A DNA stretch of 64,000 bases from Meandrina meandrites (taxonomy: Eukaryota; Cnidaria; Anthozoa; Scleractinia; Meandrinidae): assembly GCA_963693305.1 (NCBI GenBank), contig OY855913.1, positions 12,460,701 through 12,524,700 of the forward strand, in the 5' to 3' direction. Positions 48,901 through 52,042 of this stretch are shown in pieces. The stretch's first letter is position 1; every line of letters starts with the position of its first letter. Under the pieces are notes generated by a model. The model was not told where the DNA came from. It made no database searches and was given only the letters and a program-made list of their open reading frames with translations. Both the position numbers and the translations under genes were made by a program.

Positions 48901-51828
48901 AAATTTTTCAGGGGCGAATGATGTCATCTCCATGCCATGTGCTTCTGTTTTGCTGTTTGGAGTGATTTCTCTCGACAAAATTGTCCTCTGTTATGGTCTG
49001 TTATCGCTGCTCCTTGGAGGATTTTCATCCAAGGTAGAAGAGTTTTCATCAGCCACCGAACATAACTCGATTCGTTGTTTTATAGGCAAGTTAAACCAGC
49101 GTGTTTGCATGCAAAACGATTCACAACATTAGCTAAAATTACAAATCGTAAGCATTTCATGTAAAACGAGTGAGTAGAATACGGATAAAAATTGTTTTAT
49201 CGCTTCTTTGAATTTGTATTGTATAGTTATTCGCAGAATGTTTAGGCATTTTGTAGCCTGCGAACACAGACGTATTTCCGGCTGTCGCTTGTCTCCGCCG
49301 TTTTCGGAAATACGTCTGCGTTCGCAGGCTAGGCATTTTGATGAGGAAATCATTATTGAATATTATGAGTGTATTGACTATAAACAAAAAGTTGATGTGC
49401 TGTGCCTCGATCTAATTTCAAATGGAAGTGAAAGTATTTGTAGAAGTCTGTGGAGTTTTAGAAGATGTGTAGTGCCAAAAGATGACAACTAAAGTGAAAT
49501 AAATAATTATTTGTCGTGTACATAATAATTTATTTCTATTCCATATGAATTTTAGTGTAAAAGAAATGAATGCAAATTCCCCATTCATTTATGACTTTGT
49601 ACGTTTCTGCTTTGTGAATGTCACATGAAGTGCTAGGAGCGACTTCTATTCACATTGTTTTACAATATTCTGACATCAATGAGAATTTGCTGTTCCATTA
49701 ATTATTTGAGGTTCTTTTTGACCTTTGGCAAACAATCGCTGCTATGATGACAGATCATGTTTCCGTCCAGTCCAATATTAAATCATTTGAATGGATTCTT
49801 CTGTAACACCCAATTTATGATAACATAGCTTGCAAGCAAAGAAAAATTCTGCTTTAACATATCAAGAACTGCTACAGTGTCACAATTTTTTCACAGTTTA
49901 TTCAACCCCTTCAAAAACAACACAACCCATTTCTTGATGCAACAAATTCCAGTTTATTTTGCAGAGAGATGTTCTTTTGGCTCGTCACGCAATCTTTCCT
50001 CCAAAACGTTGTGTAATGAGATTCCTCTCCCACTCATCCTCATCGCTCCATTTGAGGCATATTAAATGGCATAGTTTGCCAATAATCTTGCGCTTTTGCT
50101 ACTACCTGACTATCCATCGTAGGTCGAACGCACTCCCCTAATCGCTGATTACTACTAGTTATTCTGTTTATTGGTTAGGAATTAATTGACAGAACTATCA
50201 TTGAATTGGGTCCCTAGTGTACATATCAAAATACAAAACCTTTCTTTAAGAAATCATCAGGGCTCAATGTAGTCACCACAATTCACATCTACAATGTGAC
50301 CTTTCATAAATTAAATTAAATTTCCAATCTTGTTCAACAACTTATGGAAATAGAATGTGATAATTCTTGAATCCAAAAAGACCATAGCTTACACGTCCAA
50401 ATGGTAAATCTATATTTTTTGGCAGAAAATTTAATTTTAGAAACAAATATAGCTTTTGTTATGTATTCCACGAAAGATGTAGATTTCACTTTGCGTTTTT
50501 CAGCAATTTTTAATAAGCAAGCAAATAATAAGCACAGCAGTTTCAACGGCCTTGTATGTAAAGATTGGTAATTATATTCTTAGCGGTTTTGAATTAACAT
50601 TCACTCCGTTCATCAGGAGTCCGCATAAGAAGATAAAAAAGTCTAAAAATCTTAGTGGCCAGATTGGCGACCTGATGTTAGAAGTTAGTCACCACTGAAT
50701 CAAGTCCAGTCGCATTGGCGACCCCATAGGTCGCAACGTCAAGCCCTGGTCATTGTAATTCAAGAACTTTAATCTAGCTTTTGCTAATTTTTACAGTTCC
50801 AGCAATTTTTCTTTACACAAAAGGAAATGATTGCATGTCAGTTTAAAGGAGTTTTTGTATGTTAACAATAATTTGTTTCTTGACAGTTTATAATTTGCAA
50901 AGCGGGGCTCAGTTTATATTAACAGCATAATCTTACGTTGAAGCATTTTGGTTTGGTTGAATAATTATTTTTACTTTGGTGAAACTATTCTCTTTATCAT
51001 TGCTCAATACTTTCGAGAATTTTATGTCTATAGATTAACTTAATTAATTTCCTTTGTTTCAGATAACCAATGTGTGCAGAGTCTGAACTCACAAAACTCG
51101 CAAAGAAACCTACTTAAAAATCTATTTGAGAGCCCTGGTCCGGAGGTAAAAATTTACTAATGATTGGTATTTAGAACTACAGATGATTACTCAAGCAAGA
51201 GCTCAACTGATCTCAATCAATTTTTTCCCATCTAGCTCGATCATTCAAAGGATGAACGTTTGATTCCCGGCTCGTCACCTGATCACGACTACCAGTATTG
51301 CAGTCAAAACGTCGCAATCGACACCTCAAAGATTCCATCGCGAGACAAACGAATAAATAAACGTTCATCTTTCCTATCTTACAACACGATGAACAATAAC
51401 CAGATCCTTAATGGCAACAACCTAACAAGTTACCAAGTTAATCACAAGCGAAAAACATGTTTGATTCTGGACATAAGTTAGATGTTTCCTTATTCAAAAT
51501 GTGGGGCATTTTAAAGAAGCTAAAGCTAATGTACACAAAGCTAGGCTTAAGTTAACTTGACATTATACGTACATCACACTTCAAACTGTTCAAAGCTGCG
51601 ACTGATCGTCACTGCATCAAAAAATACTGCAGTCAATGACCATAAAGTTAGCTTAAAGAACCAACCCACGCATACTTACGCCAAAACCAGTTTTTGAGAA
51701 AGAGCTGCAGTCTCTGTTTTCTTTCTTCGTCCACAAAACCAGTACAGTAACACTCCGATGAAGGAAGCCAGTAAGACGATGTCGATTGTTCCAACCAGGG
51801 ATTTCTCTGCTACGTCAGCTGTCGACAT
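6786..51828 (-). CDS. POR: NADPH-cytochrome P450 reductase, complete gene with 16 coding exons
   Basis: This diflavin reductase moves electrons from NADPH through FAD and FMN to microsomal P450s, heme oxygenase and other acceptors on the ER membrane. Joining 16 exons (listed separately) gives 2022 bp, 673 residues plus stop, close to the roughly 680 of vertebrate POR, with every intron phase consistent. Order of parts: short lumenal N-terminus and one membrane segment at about residues 12-32; FMN domain with [10 protein letters not shown] (78-87) and [12 protein letters not shown] (131-142); FAD domain with RYYSISSS (452-459); NADPH domain with GPGTGFAPF (528-536), the cysteine of YVCGDARN (Cys625) and the C-terminal VDVWS, whose Asp670, Trp672 and terminal Ser match the conserved hydride-transfer tail. 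It spans 45 kb because its introns are full of transposons. Fourteen introns are GT-AG and intron 6 is GC-AG. No frameshift or premature stop was seen, so it looks functional. Confidence 0.97.
7232..7286. repeat. 55-bp near-perfect hairpin in POR intron 15
   Basis: Two 27-base arms (AACAAATCAACTGAAG... and ...CTTCAGTTGATTTGTT) pair with a single mismatch around a 1-base centre. It is a simple cruciform-forming sequence, probably a MITE core. Confidence 0.7.
7448..7564 (-). repeat. 5S rRNA-like sequence (pseudogene or 5S-derived SINE)
   Basis: The minus strand reads GTCTGGGGCTGATACCAC, then TCCGATCGCCGAAGT, then GTACTTGGATGGGTGACC, in the order and spacing of animal 5S rRNA, about 117 bp. The internal promoter block (GTACTTGGATGGGTGACC) is well preserved; other parts are diverged, so a functional 5S gene is unlikely. 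The position inside POR intron 15 fits a retroposed copy. Confidence 0.75.
7683..7765 (+). repeat. 5S rRNA-like 5' fragment in opposite orientation
   Basis: GTCTGCGACTAATCCCAC, then CATCCGATCGCTGAAGTTAA and CAGGGTTAGT follow the first two thirds of 5S rRNA on the plus strand. The part that would hold GTACTTGGATGGG is replaced by a T-run. It faces away from the copy at 7448-7564 across about 118 bp. Confidence 0.65.
8014..8105 (-). CDS. POR: POR coding exon 15: HIYVCG catalytic cysteine
   Basis: A 92-bp exon, residues 596-626. It encodes [19 protein letters not shown] and GGHIYVCG. The Cys (residue 625) corresponds to the POR cysteine beside the nicotinamide site. The acceptor is TTCTTTAG and the donor is GTAAGA, splitting a Gly codon (GG|T). 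Confidence 0.96.
8120..9410. repeat. fragments of the 4-kb TIR element, reverse orientation
   Basis: At 8150-8190 (CTCTTTAGTCGGCGCGATGG) and 9215-9400 (ATAGCTCAACCCATGAAATA, then CACGCTTAGCGTG) the sequence matches the reverse complement of 35910-36085 in the element at 35757-39806. Between them are degenerate repeats of the type AAAGTATCGTGTTACA (8930-9060). No gene. Confidence 0.55.
9517..10876. mobile_element. TA-flanked inverted-repeat element, copy 1
   Basis: It begins CCTTATTATTGGAAATTAAC and ends GTTATAATGAGG, flanked by TA at both ends, and shares termini and subterminal GCGTTAATTTTTGTGAGCG motifs with the 4.1-kb copy at 56770-60913. It contains a nested 140-bp palindrome (10008-10147), a local inverted repeat around it (about 9710-9760 and 10205-10262) and a stray GCCACC/TTAA terminus at 10532-10541. 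It sits in POR intron 14, 27 bp from the exon 14 donor. Confidence 0.65.
10008..10147. mobile_element. 140-bp palindromic MITE, copy 1
   Basis: It starts AATGCCCGATACCCTCTATG and ends GCCATAGAGGGAATCGCGCATT. Arms pair along most of their length (GCGCGCGCCTGCAG with CTGCAGGTGCGCGC; TTGTATTCATC with GATGAATACAT). The same element, same length, is at 61682-61821. Confidence 0.8.
10904..11040 (-). CDS. POR: POR coding exon 14: [11 protein letters not shown] segment
   Basis: A 137-bp exon, residues 550-595. It encodes [20 protein letters not shown] and ends [10 protein letters not shown]. The Arg and Lys after GC, and the Ser-Arg of AFSR, contact the NADPH 2'-phosphate in homologues. The acceptor is TTATTTTCAG and the donor is GTAAGA. 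A transposon terminus lies 27 bp beyond the donor (see 9517-10876). Confidence 0.97.
12201..12622. mobile_element. poly-G-ended MITE with 8-bp target duplication
   Basis: Ends CCCGGGGG...TACTCCCATA and TATGGGAGTACTCCCCCCGGG are inverted repeats, and the element is flanked on both sides by ATTTTCAG, an 8-bp target duplication typical of hAT elements. Inside, CCCTATTTAAGGA recurs at least five times with variation. There is no ORF. It sits in POR intron 13. Confidence 0.85.
13041..13165. repeat. dispersed repeat, inverted relative to about 9575-9690
   Basis: Sequence running CTTTCAAGTTGTAATCCATTTCC to TTCTTGTTAACAGTTTC is the reverse complement of about 9590-9680 (GAAACAGTTAACAAGCATC... and ATGGAAATGGTTGCAACTTG). 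Both are diverged copies of one family. Confidence 0.55.
13696..13848 (-). CDS. POR: POR coding exon 13: NADP-binding GPGTG motif
   Basis: A 153-bp phase 1-1 exon, residues 499-550. It encodes [19 protein letters not shown] and [15 protein letters not shown], the NADPH pyrophosphate-binding loop. The acceptor is TTGTTACAG. The donor is GTCAGT: cutting there keeps phase 1 with exon 14, while a nearby GTAACT does not. Confidence 0.96.
14690..15250. repeat. dispersed repeat with ORF remnant, copy A
   Basis: The segment around 14990-15180 matches 36905-37115 in the same orientation. Minus-strand translations are related: copy A has [20 protein letters not shown] and copy B (37255-36950) has [20 protein letters not shown]. 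Shared reading frame suggests an old transposon ORF; family unknown. Confidence 0.5.
15528..15601. repeat. (TTA)n microsatellite
   Basis: About 74 bp of TTA/ATT repeats with minor interruptions, ending 10 bp from the donor of POR exon 12. Confidence 0.9.
15611..15722 (-). CDS. POR: POR coding exon 12: GVATNWL segment
   Basis: A 112-bp exon from phase 0 to 1, residues 462-499. It encodes [13 protein letters not shown] and then [25 protein letters not shown] is the FAD-pyrophosphate loop. The acceptor is TTTGTCACAG and the donor is GTACAG. A (TTA)n microsatellite begins only about 10 bp beyond the donor. Confidence 0.96.
15945..17436. mobile_element. TTAA-flanked element, GGTGGCTTA family
   Basis: Termini GGTGGCTTATATAG and CTGTAGTAAGCCACC are inverted, directly flanked by TTAA on each side (15941-15944, 17437-17440). 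TTAA duplication is the signature of piggyBac-type transposition. It is 1492 bp with no transposase ORF. It carries a hairpin around CTGTAAGACAGA (16388-16470) and a second nested TTAA element. It sits in POR intron 11. Confidence 0.8.
16598..17254. mobile_element. nested TTAA-flanked element, GGACGTTCGCGC family
   Basis: Inverted termini GGACGTTCGCGC and GCGCGAACGTCC are flanked by TTAA (16594-16597 and 17255-17258). It is 657 bp, non-coding, and inserted into the element at 15945-17436, so it is the younger insertion. Both inner halves contain GGTCGGTGACCCC-like motifs. Confidence 0.8.
17437..20223. other. POR intron 11 end and intron 10: little recognised outside exon 11
   Basis: Apart from exon 11 this is AT-rich unique-looking DNA. 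A terminus-like GGAGGGTCACAAATACT at 19532-19548 resembles the right end of the element at 35757-39806. A cluster of ACCCATGG motifs lies at 19655-19695. No coding segment was supported. Confidence 0.4.
18326..18475 (-). CDS. POR: POR coding exon 11: FAD-binding RYYS motif
   Basis: A 150-bp phase 0-0 exon, residues 412-461. It encodes [20 protein letters not shown] followed by [10 protein letters not shown]. The Arg, Tyr and Ser of RxYS contact the FAD pyrophosphate and ring, and the Ser is part of the hydride-transfer site. The acceptor is AACCCTCAG and the donor is GTACTT. Confidence 0.97.
20224..20405 (-). CDS. POR: POR coding exon 10: connecting domain
   Basis: The longest exon (182 bp, phase 1 to 0), residues 351-411. 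It encodes [20 protein letters not shown], a hallmark POR signature, then a helical stretch ending TDTTEEAK. The acceptor is ATTTTTAG and the donor is GTATGT. Confidence 0.97.
20406..20897. other. POR intron 9: nothing recognised
   Basis: 492 bp of AT-rich intron with several TACATGTA-type palindromes near 20610-20745. No element or gene was identified. Confidence 0.5.
20898..21016 (-). CDS. POR: POR coding exon 9: [13 protein letters not shown] segment
   Basis: A 119-bp exon from phase 2 to phase 1, residues 311-351. It encodes [20 protein letters not shown] and then [12 protein letters not shown], matching vertebrate [13 protein letters not shown] and MSLNNLDEE. The acceptor is CTCTACAAAG and the donor is GTGAGG. 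Confidence 0.97.
21203..21407. repeat. 205-bp palindrome
   Basis: Arms of about 95 bp, running AAAAAGAATTTTAAGC to GTTGGC on the left and back on the right, differ at only a few positions and enclose a GC-rich centre (ACTCGCGCGAG). It would extrude as a long hairpin. No coding. It lies in POR intron 8 just upstream of exon 9's acceptor. Confidence 0.85.
21511..22157. mobile_element. TTAA-flanked MITE, GGGGTGACTCTTAACTAC family, copy 1
   Basis: Ends GGGGTGACTCTTAACTAC and GTAGTTAAGAGTCTCCCC are inverted repeats. TTAA flanks it at 21507-21510 and 22158-22161. It is about 647 bp with no ORF. The sister copy at 22342-22999 is in the same orientation. Confidence 0.85.
22342..22999. mobile_element. 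TTAA-flanked MITE, GGGGTGACTCTTAACTAC family, copy 2
   Basis: Same family as 21511-22157 with the same internal landmarks (GGTTTGGGACTG, CAGTCTTCAGCAATCCCTTA). TTAA flanks it at 22338-22341 and 23000-23003, so each copy inserted on its own rather than arising by tandem duplication. The left end has an expanded G-run. Confidence 0.85.
23067..23556. repeat. inverted repeat with about 90-bp arms
   Basis: AAACCCATAAGGGTTGAAACG ... AGTACCATATTTGGAAA on the left pairs with TTTCCAAATATGGTACTT ... GTTTCAACTCTTTATGAGTTT on the right, separated by about 310 bp. Non-coding; likely a MITE or a pair of retroelement ends. Confidence 0.6.
24050..24166 (-). CDS. POR: POR coding exon 8: FDAKNPFLA segment
   Basis: A 117-bp phase 2-2 exon, residues 272-311. 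It encodes [20 protein letters not shown] and then [14 protein letters not shown], the start of the ferredoxin-reductase-like FAD domain. The acceptor is CTTTTTTAG and the donor is GTATGT. Confidence 0.96.
24469..24890 (-). mobile_element. Penelope-like element end, inverted arm
   Basis: A 422-bp arm almost identical, in reverse complement, to 25244-25664. It encodes on the minus strand the same 73 residues as the plus-strand copy (24882-24661, starting [16 protein letters not shown]), with no difference at protein level. This is the C-terminal end and 3' region of the element described at 24925-25664. Confidence 0.8.
24925..25664 (+). mobile_element. Penelope-like retroelement 3' part with GIY-YIG endonuclease
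   Basis: The plus-strand frame reads from [19 protein letters not shown] through [20 protein letters not shown] (the GIY-YIG nuclease core, YxF...C..C..AYIGKT) and [17 protein letters not shown] to the terminal [20 protein letters not shown], then stop at 25473. Stops at the TAA near 25038 and the TGA near 25168 interrupt it. Penelope-like elements pair a reverse transcriptase with a C-terminal GIY-YIG endonuclease; only the end is present. The inverted partner arm at 24469-24890 matches the inverted pseudo-LTR arrangement known for this class. Confidence 0.75.
25665..25850 (-). mobile_element. second GIY-YIG fragment of a different Penelope-like family
   Basis: The minus strand encodes [14 protein letters not shown] followed after a frame disturbance by Y-W-G, resembling the YKIPC..C...YIGET core of GIY-YIG nucleases. 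It abuts the inverted unit at 24469-25664. It is broken and non-functional. Confidence 0.55.
25851..26881. other. rest of POR intron 7: nothing firmly recognised
   Basis: Repetitive segments at 25940-25975 and 26015-26095 have distant relatives near 32040 and 60710-60775. No gene. Confidence 0.4.
26882..26998 (-). CDS. POR: POR coding exon 7: hinge between FMN and connecting domains
   Basis: A 117-bp phase 2-2 exon, residues 233-272. It encodes a diverged hinge, then [18 protein letters not shown], aligning with vertebrate KVYMGEMGRLKSYENQKP. The acceptor is GTTTTCAG and the donor is GTAAGT. The hinge half is the least conserved part of the protein. Confidence 0.93.
27637..27986 (+). mobile_element. 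tRNA-derived SINE with (TTA)n tail
   Basis: The head has a tRNA-like A box (TGACCTAGTTGTTAGGG, 27651-27667) and B box (GGTTCAAATCC, 27695-27705), with a CTTGCAA anticodon-type loop suggesting an Ala (TGC)-like ancestor. An unrelated body of about 190 bp ends GTGCAATATAAATGTTTTAA, then a (TTA)n tail (27906-27986). Composite tRNA head plus body plus simple tail is the SINE design. It could be transcribed by Pol III. It sits in POR intron 6, antisense to POR. Confidence 0.8.
28291..29236. mobile_element. TIR element, TAGGGACCTTAAGATAC family
   Basis: Left end TAGGGACCTTAAGATACCAG and right end GTATCTTAAGGTCCCTA are inverted, 946 bp apart. Just inside, both ends carry related motifs (AACGGGAGGGAGG and CCTTCCCGTCCTCG). 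The target duplication is ambiguous (TA, or ATT if the element begins AGGG). Internal ORFs (28284-28520 plus) are unrecognised. Confidence 0.7.
29438..29705 (-). pseudogene. unrecognised ORF fragment, probably transposon-derived
   Basis: The minus-strand frame from about 29705 to the TAA near 29438 is open for about 90 codons: [20 protein letters not shown], then [40 protein letters not shown] and [14 protein letters not shown]. Composition and absence of stops look coding, but it has an in-frame stop immediately upstream and no clear start. Family unknown. Confidence 0.4.
30192..30405 (+). pseudogene. LTR-retrotransposon Gag zinc-knuckle remnant
   Basis: The plus-strand frame reads TCSKC, a stop, then [11 protein letters not shown], giving the CX2CX4HX4C spacing of a retrotransposon zinc knuckle with the conserved Gly position replaced by a stop. 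It continues [20 protein letters not shown]. The motif style fits Ty3/gypsy elements. Decayed. Confidence 0.55.
30925..31130 (-). repeat. older copy of the GGACGTTCGCGC family, internal part
   Basis: In reverse complement this resembles 16615-16775: shared stretches include GCATCGAGCGCGC, GGGGCTGGTAGCC-type and TTGCTCTC-type motifs. Termini were not found, so it is a decayed fragment. Confidence 0.5.
31436..31522 (-). CDS. POR: POR coding exon 6: end of FMN domain, GC donor
   Basis: An 87-bp exon, residues 204-233, encoding [20 protein letters not shown] and then NIDIREIKR. The acceptor is ATTTCTGCAG. Only the cut AAGAG|GCAAGT keeps phase 2 with exon 7, so the donor is GC rather than GT. A GT five bases downstream (GTTATA) is a poor donor and would break the frame. 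Confidence 0.94.
31523..35139. repeat. POR intron 5, left part: internal local duplications
   Basis: Segments 33061-33250 and 33955-34110 are diverged direct copies (TTGTACATTGCCATTTTCCT and TTGTACATTACCATTTTCCT, then GAGCTAAAAATACTTCT and AAGCTAAAAATACTTCT); 33480-33580 is a further partial copy (AGATCCTACATTATTT). A 26-27-bp tandem pair (GTGAAAATAACACTTCCGAG) is at 34244-34296. No coding segment was found. Confidence 0.5.
35140..35520 (+). mobile_element. Penelope-like GIY-YIG fragment, decayed
   Basis: The plus strand encodes a Cys-rich segment ([19 protein letters not shown]) followed by [13 protein letters not shown] and, with frame breaks, residues recalling the ...YLISC..C...YVGST...R...H pattern of GIY-YIG nucleases. 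Cys-rich lead-in plus GIY-YIG is seen in Penelope-like elements. Multiple stops. Confidence 0.5.
35757..39806. mobile_element. 4-kb element with long TIRs and CACGCTAAGCGTG repeats
   Basis: The ends TGTGACCCTCCACGGGAAAA and TTTTCCCGTGGAGGGTCACA are inverted; homology continues inward about 50 bp (ACAAAGGTGATAGCA). Subterminal regions on both sides contain palindromic CACGCTAAGCGTG or close variants (35831, 35912, 38395-38425, 39609, 39733), which could be transposase-binding sites. No intact transposase was seen; interior ORFs are short. It holds a copy of the 14690-15250 repeat (36895-37180) and a hairpin at 36783-36821. It lies in POR intron 5. Confidence 0.7.
36783..36821. repeat. short hairpin AGCCGTTGTTT / AAACAACGGCT
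   Basis: CAGCCGTTGTTT and AAACAACGGCTG flank GCGTGACGAGCCC. The same core, with longer arms, occurs at 54508-54592, so this is a small mobile palindrome family. Confidence 0.65.
40305..40429 (-). CDS. POR: POR coding exon 5: FMN-domain [12 protein letters not shown] segment
   Basis: A 125-bp exon from phase 0 to phase 2, residues 163 to part of 204. It encodes [20 protein letters not shown] and ends in an acidic GEGDDDG, matching the third FMN-contact loop and the acidic P450-docking surface. The acceptor is AATATAG and the donor is GTAAGT. Confidence 0.97.
40430..41760. other. POR intron 4, left part: nothing recognised
   Basis: AT-rich DNA with several ACCGGTA motifs (40470, 40995, 41210). 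No element ends or coding exons were identified. Confidence 0.4.
41770..41945. repeat. minisatellite, about 40-bp unit
   Basis: Four to five diverged units with the core CAGTACACAGTGTTCGCTCC and AAGGCCGAAGGT. Three plus-strand frames stay open through it only because of the repeat, so these ORFs are not genes. Confidence 0.75.
42391..42612 (-). mobile_element. LINE reverse transcriptase fragment
   Basis: The minus strand encodes [20 protein letters not shown] followed by [23 protein letters not shown] is the conserved reverse transcriptase block of non-LTR retrotransposons. Only about 70 residues remain. It lies in POR intron 4 in the same strand as POR; not a POR exon. Confidence 0.85.
43167..43316 (-). 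CDS. POR: POR coding exon 4: flavodoxin core
   Basis: A 150-bp phase 0-0 exon, residues 113-162. It carries [20 protein letters not shown], the second FMN-contact loop, where the Tyr stacks on the isoalloxazine ring in known POR structures. The acceptor is TCTAAACAG and the donor is GTAAGC. Confidence 0.97.
43317..43840. other. POR intron 3: nothing recognised
   Basis: 524 bp intron, AT-rich, with a short direct repeat of TTATTATTATTTATAAGAT at 43682-43722. Confidence 0.5.
43841..43969 (-). CDS. POR: POR coding exon 3: FMN-binding P-loop
   Basis: This 129-bp phase 0-0 exon starts [20 protein letters not shown], the flavodoxin phosphate-binding loop that holds the FMN phosphate. It continues through LAKDAQRYG to DPEECDM. 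The acceptor is TTTTGTAG and the donor is GTAATT. It covers residues 70-112. Confidence 0.96.
44835..44930. mobile_element. 96-bp MITE, CAAGGCTGTGCTC termini
   Basis: Ends CAAGGCTGTGCTC and GAGCACAGCCCTG are inverted and flanked by AATAT on both sides, a possible 5-bp target duplication. Non-coding. In POR intron 2. Confidence 0.65.
45468..45722. mobile_element. MITE-like inverted repeat next to POR exon 2
   Basis: CTCCAGATTTACGGTGACAG and CTTGTCACCATAAATCCAG are imperfect inverted ends about 255 bp apart. The right end lies about 29 bp beyond the donor of POR exon 2. No target duplication could be assigned. Confidence 0.55.
45751..45808 (-). CDS. POR: POR coding exon 2: linker after the anchor
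   Basis: A 58-bp exon lies between acceptor TTCAACAG and donor GTAAGTC. It encodes [19 protein letters not shown], aligning with the vertebrate segment that ends SFVEKMKKTG just before the FMN domain. The first base completes the Ala codon begun in exon 1 (phase 2) and it ends in phase 0. It is too short to be found by ORF length; phase and homology of its C-terminal half identify it. Confidence 0.9.
46130..46585. mobile_element. MITE with CAGGGTTCG termini and internal TCAAGGACTTT repeats
   Basis: Starts CAGGGTTCGTCC and ends GTGCGAACCCTG, with GTATA directly on both sides (5-bp duplication). Inside, TTCAAGGACTTTTCAAGG motifs recur at both ends. An internal plus ORF (46123-46458) is a by-product. 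Confidence 0.75.
46949..47506. mobile_element. TTAA-flanked palindromic element, AGTGCCCCTGTGATC family
   Basis: The two halves (46949-47194 and 47260-47506) are inverted copies; ends AGTGCCCCTGTGATCAAATT and AATTTGATCACAGGGGCACT abut TTAA on both sides (46945-46948, 47507-47510). It is 558 bp, non-coding. In POR intron 1. Confidence 0.85.
47511..49230. repeat. POR intron 1 middle: C-run and GGCGACTAAAATT repeats
   Basis: A poly-C tract is at 47868-47886. From 48318 to 48525, GGCGACTAAAATT-type units recur on both strands between imperfect ends CTCCAAGTT and AACTTGGAG, a small repeat element. TTGGCCAACA/CTGACAG motifs at 48630-48740 are shared with 46628-46690. The ORF at 48932-49132 is hydrophobic but has no support. 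Confidence 0.5.
49208..49492 (+). CDS. short ORF carrying an in-frame MITE insertion
   Basis: A 94-codon ORF, unrecognised. Its second half ([20 protein letters not shown] and onward to VVPKDDN) reads like protein. The middle is a MITE (49254-49331) flanked by a 9-bp duplication; insert plus duplication is 87 bp, so the frame stays open through it. AATAAA at 49498-49503 lies six bases after the stop, as in a compact 3'-terminal exon or a retrocopy. A weak acceptor (TTGTATTGTATAG) lies upstream at about 49235. It could also be transposon-derived. Confidence 0.3.
   Translation: MNLYCIVIRRMFRHFVACEHRRISGCRLSPPFSEIRLRSQARHFDEEIIIEYYECIDYKQKVDVLCLDLISNGSESICRSLWSFRRCVVPKDDN
49254..49331. mobile_element. 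78-bp MITE with 9-bp target duplication
   Basis: Starts TAGCCTGCGAACACAGACGT and ends ACGTCTGCGTTCGCAGGCTA; arms of about 27 bp pair almost perfectly. GGCATTTTG flanks both sides (49245-49253, 49332-49340). A 9-bp duplication is typical of Mutator-like elements. It interrupts the ORF at 49208-49492 without breaking its frame. Confidence 0.85.
49498..49503 (+). terminator. possible polyadenylation signal AATAAA
   Basis: AATAAA lies immediately after the stop codon of the ORF at 49208-49492. It is plausible as that transcript's poly(A) signal, but the base composition here makes chance occurrence easy. Confidence 0.3.
51063..51145 (+). CDS. penultimate coding exon of an unrecognised plus-strand gene
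   Basis: An 83-bp exon with a strong acceptor (CCTTTGTTTCAG) and donor GAG|GTAAAA. Read in the one frame that joins the next exon it encodes two bases plus 27 codons, including [20 protein letters not shown] and then FESPGPE. It is polar and Ser/Gln/Asn rich with no recognised domain. It sits inside POR intron 1 on the opposite strand. Earlier exons of this gene were not found. Confidence 0.6.
51236..51481 (+). CDS. terminal coding exon of the same unrecognised plus-strand gene
   Basis: A 246-bp exon after a 90-bp intron (acceptor CCCATCTAG), 81 codons plus TAG, in phase with the preceding exon. The product starts [20 protein letters not shown] and ends [13 protein letters not shown]. It is hydrophilic, rich in Ser, Asn, Asp and basic clusters ([11 protein letters not shown]), as in a disordered regulatory tail. 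The family was not recognised. The stop is 200 bp from POR exon 1 on the other strand, so the genes are antisense-nested. No AATAAA was found between the stop and 51680. Confidence 0.6.
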   Translation, partial: LDHSKDERLIPGSSPDHDYQYCSQNVAIDTSKIPSRDKRINKRSSFLSYNTMNNNQILNGNNLTSYQVNHKRKTCLILDIS

Positions 51829-51830
51829 GG
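51680..51830 (-). CDS. POR: POR coding exon 1: start codon and membrane anchor
   Basis: The ATG is at 51828-51826 and begins [10 protein letters not shown], followed by a hydrophobic stretch (about residues 12-32, including [17 protein letters not shown]) and a basic GRRKK stop-transfer signal. This is the usual POR tail-in anchor. The donor is GC|GTAAGT with phase 2. Two bases before the ATG is a pyrimidine-rich acceptor ending TTTTTAG, so the true exon probably starts at 51830 and is preceded by an untranslated exon not located here. Coding length is 149 bp. Confidence 0.92.
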
Positions 51831-51972
51831 CTAAAAACGTAAAAACTTTCTAATTTAAAGGTATCTACCTTACGTTATATACTCGTAAAGTCACTTGATG
51901 CCAGGAGATCTTGCATAACCTGGAAGCCGACACCGGGTTTTGTTTGCTCTGGTGTAAAGCCAACTCTTCCCT

Positions 51973-52035
51973 AGTCTCTCGGGGTCGTCACTGCTTGAGT
52001 TCAGTTCAGTCTCTCGGGGTCGTCACTGCTTGAGT
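51973..52035. repeat. 35-bp tandem duplication just upstream of the POR start exon
   Basis: The motif AGTCTCTCGGGGTCGTCACT (plus 8 bases) occurs at 51973 and again at 52008, period 35. It lies 145-210 bp upstream of the POR start codon, either in a 5' intron or in promoter DNA. The two units are identical over 28 bases. Confidence 0.7.
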
Positions 52036-52042
52036 CCACCAC

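Noticed and set aside
48932..49132. Hydrophobic 66-codon ORF resembling a signal peptide
   Set aside because: No splice, homology or conservation support; resemblance is compositional.
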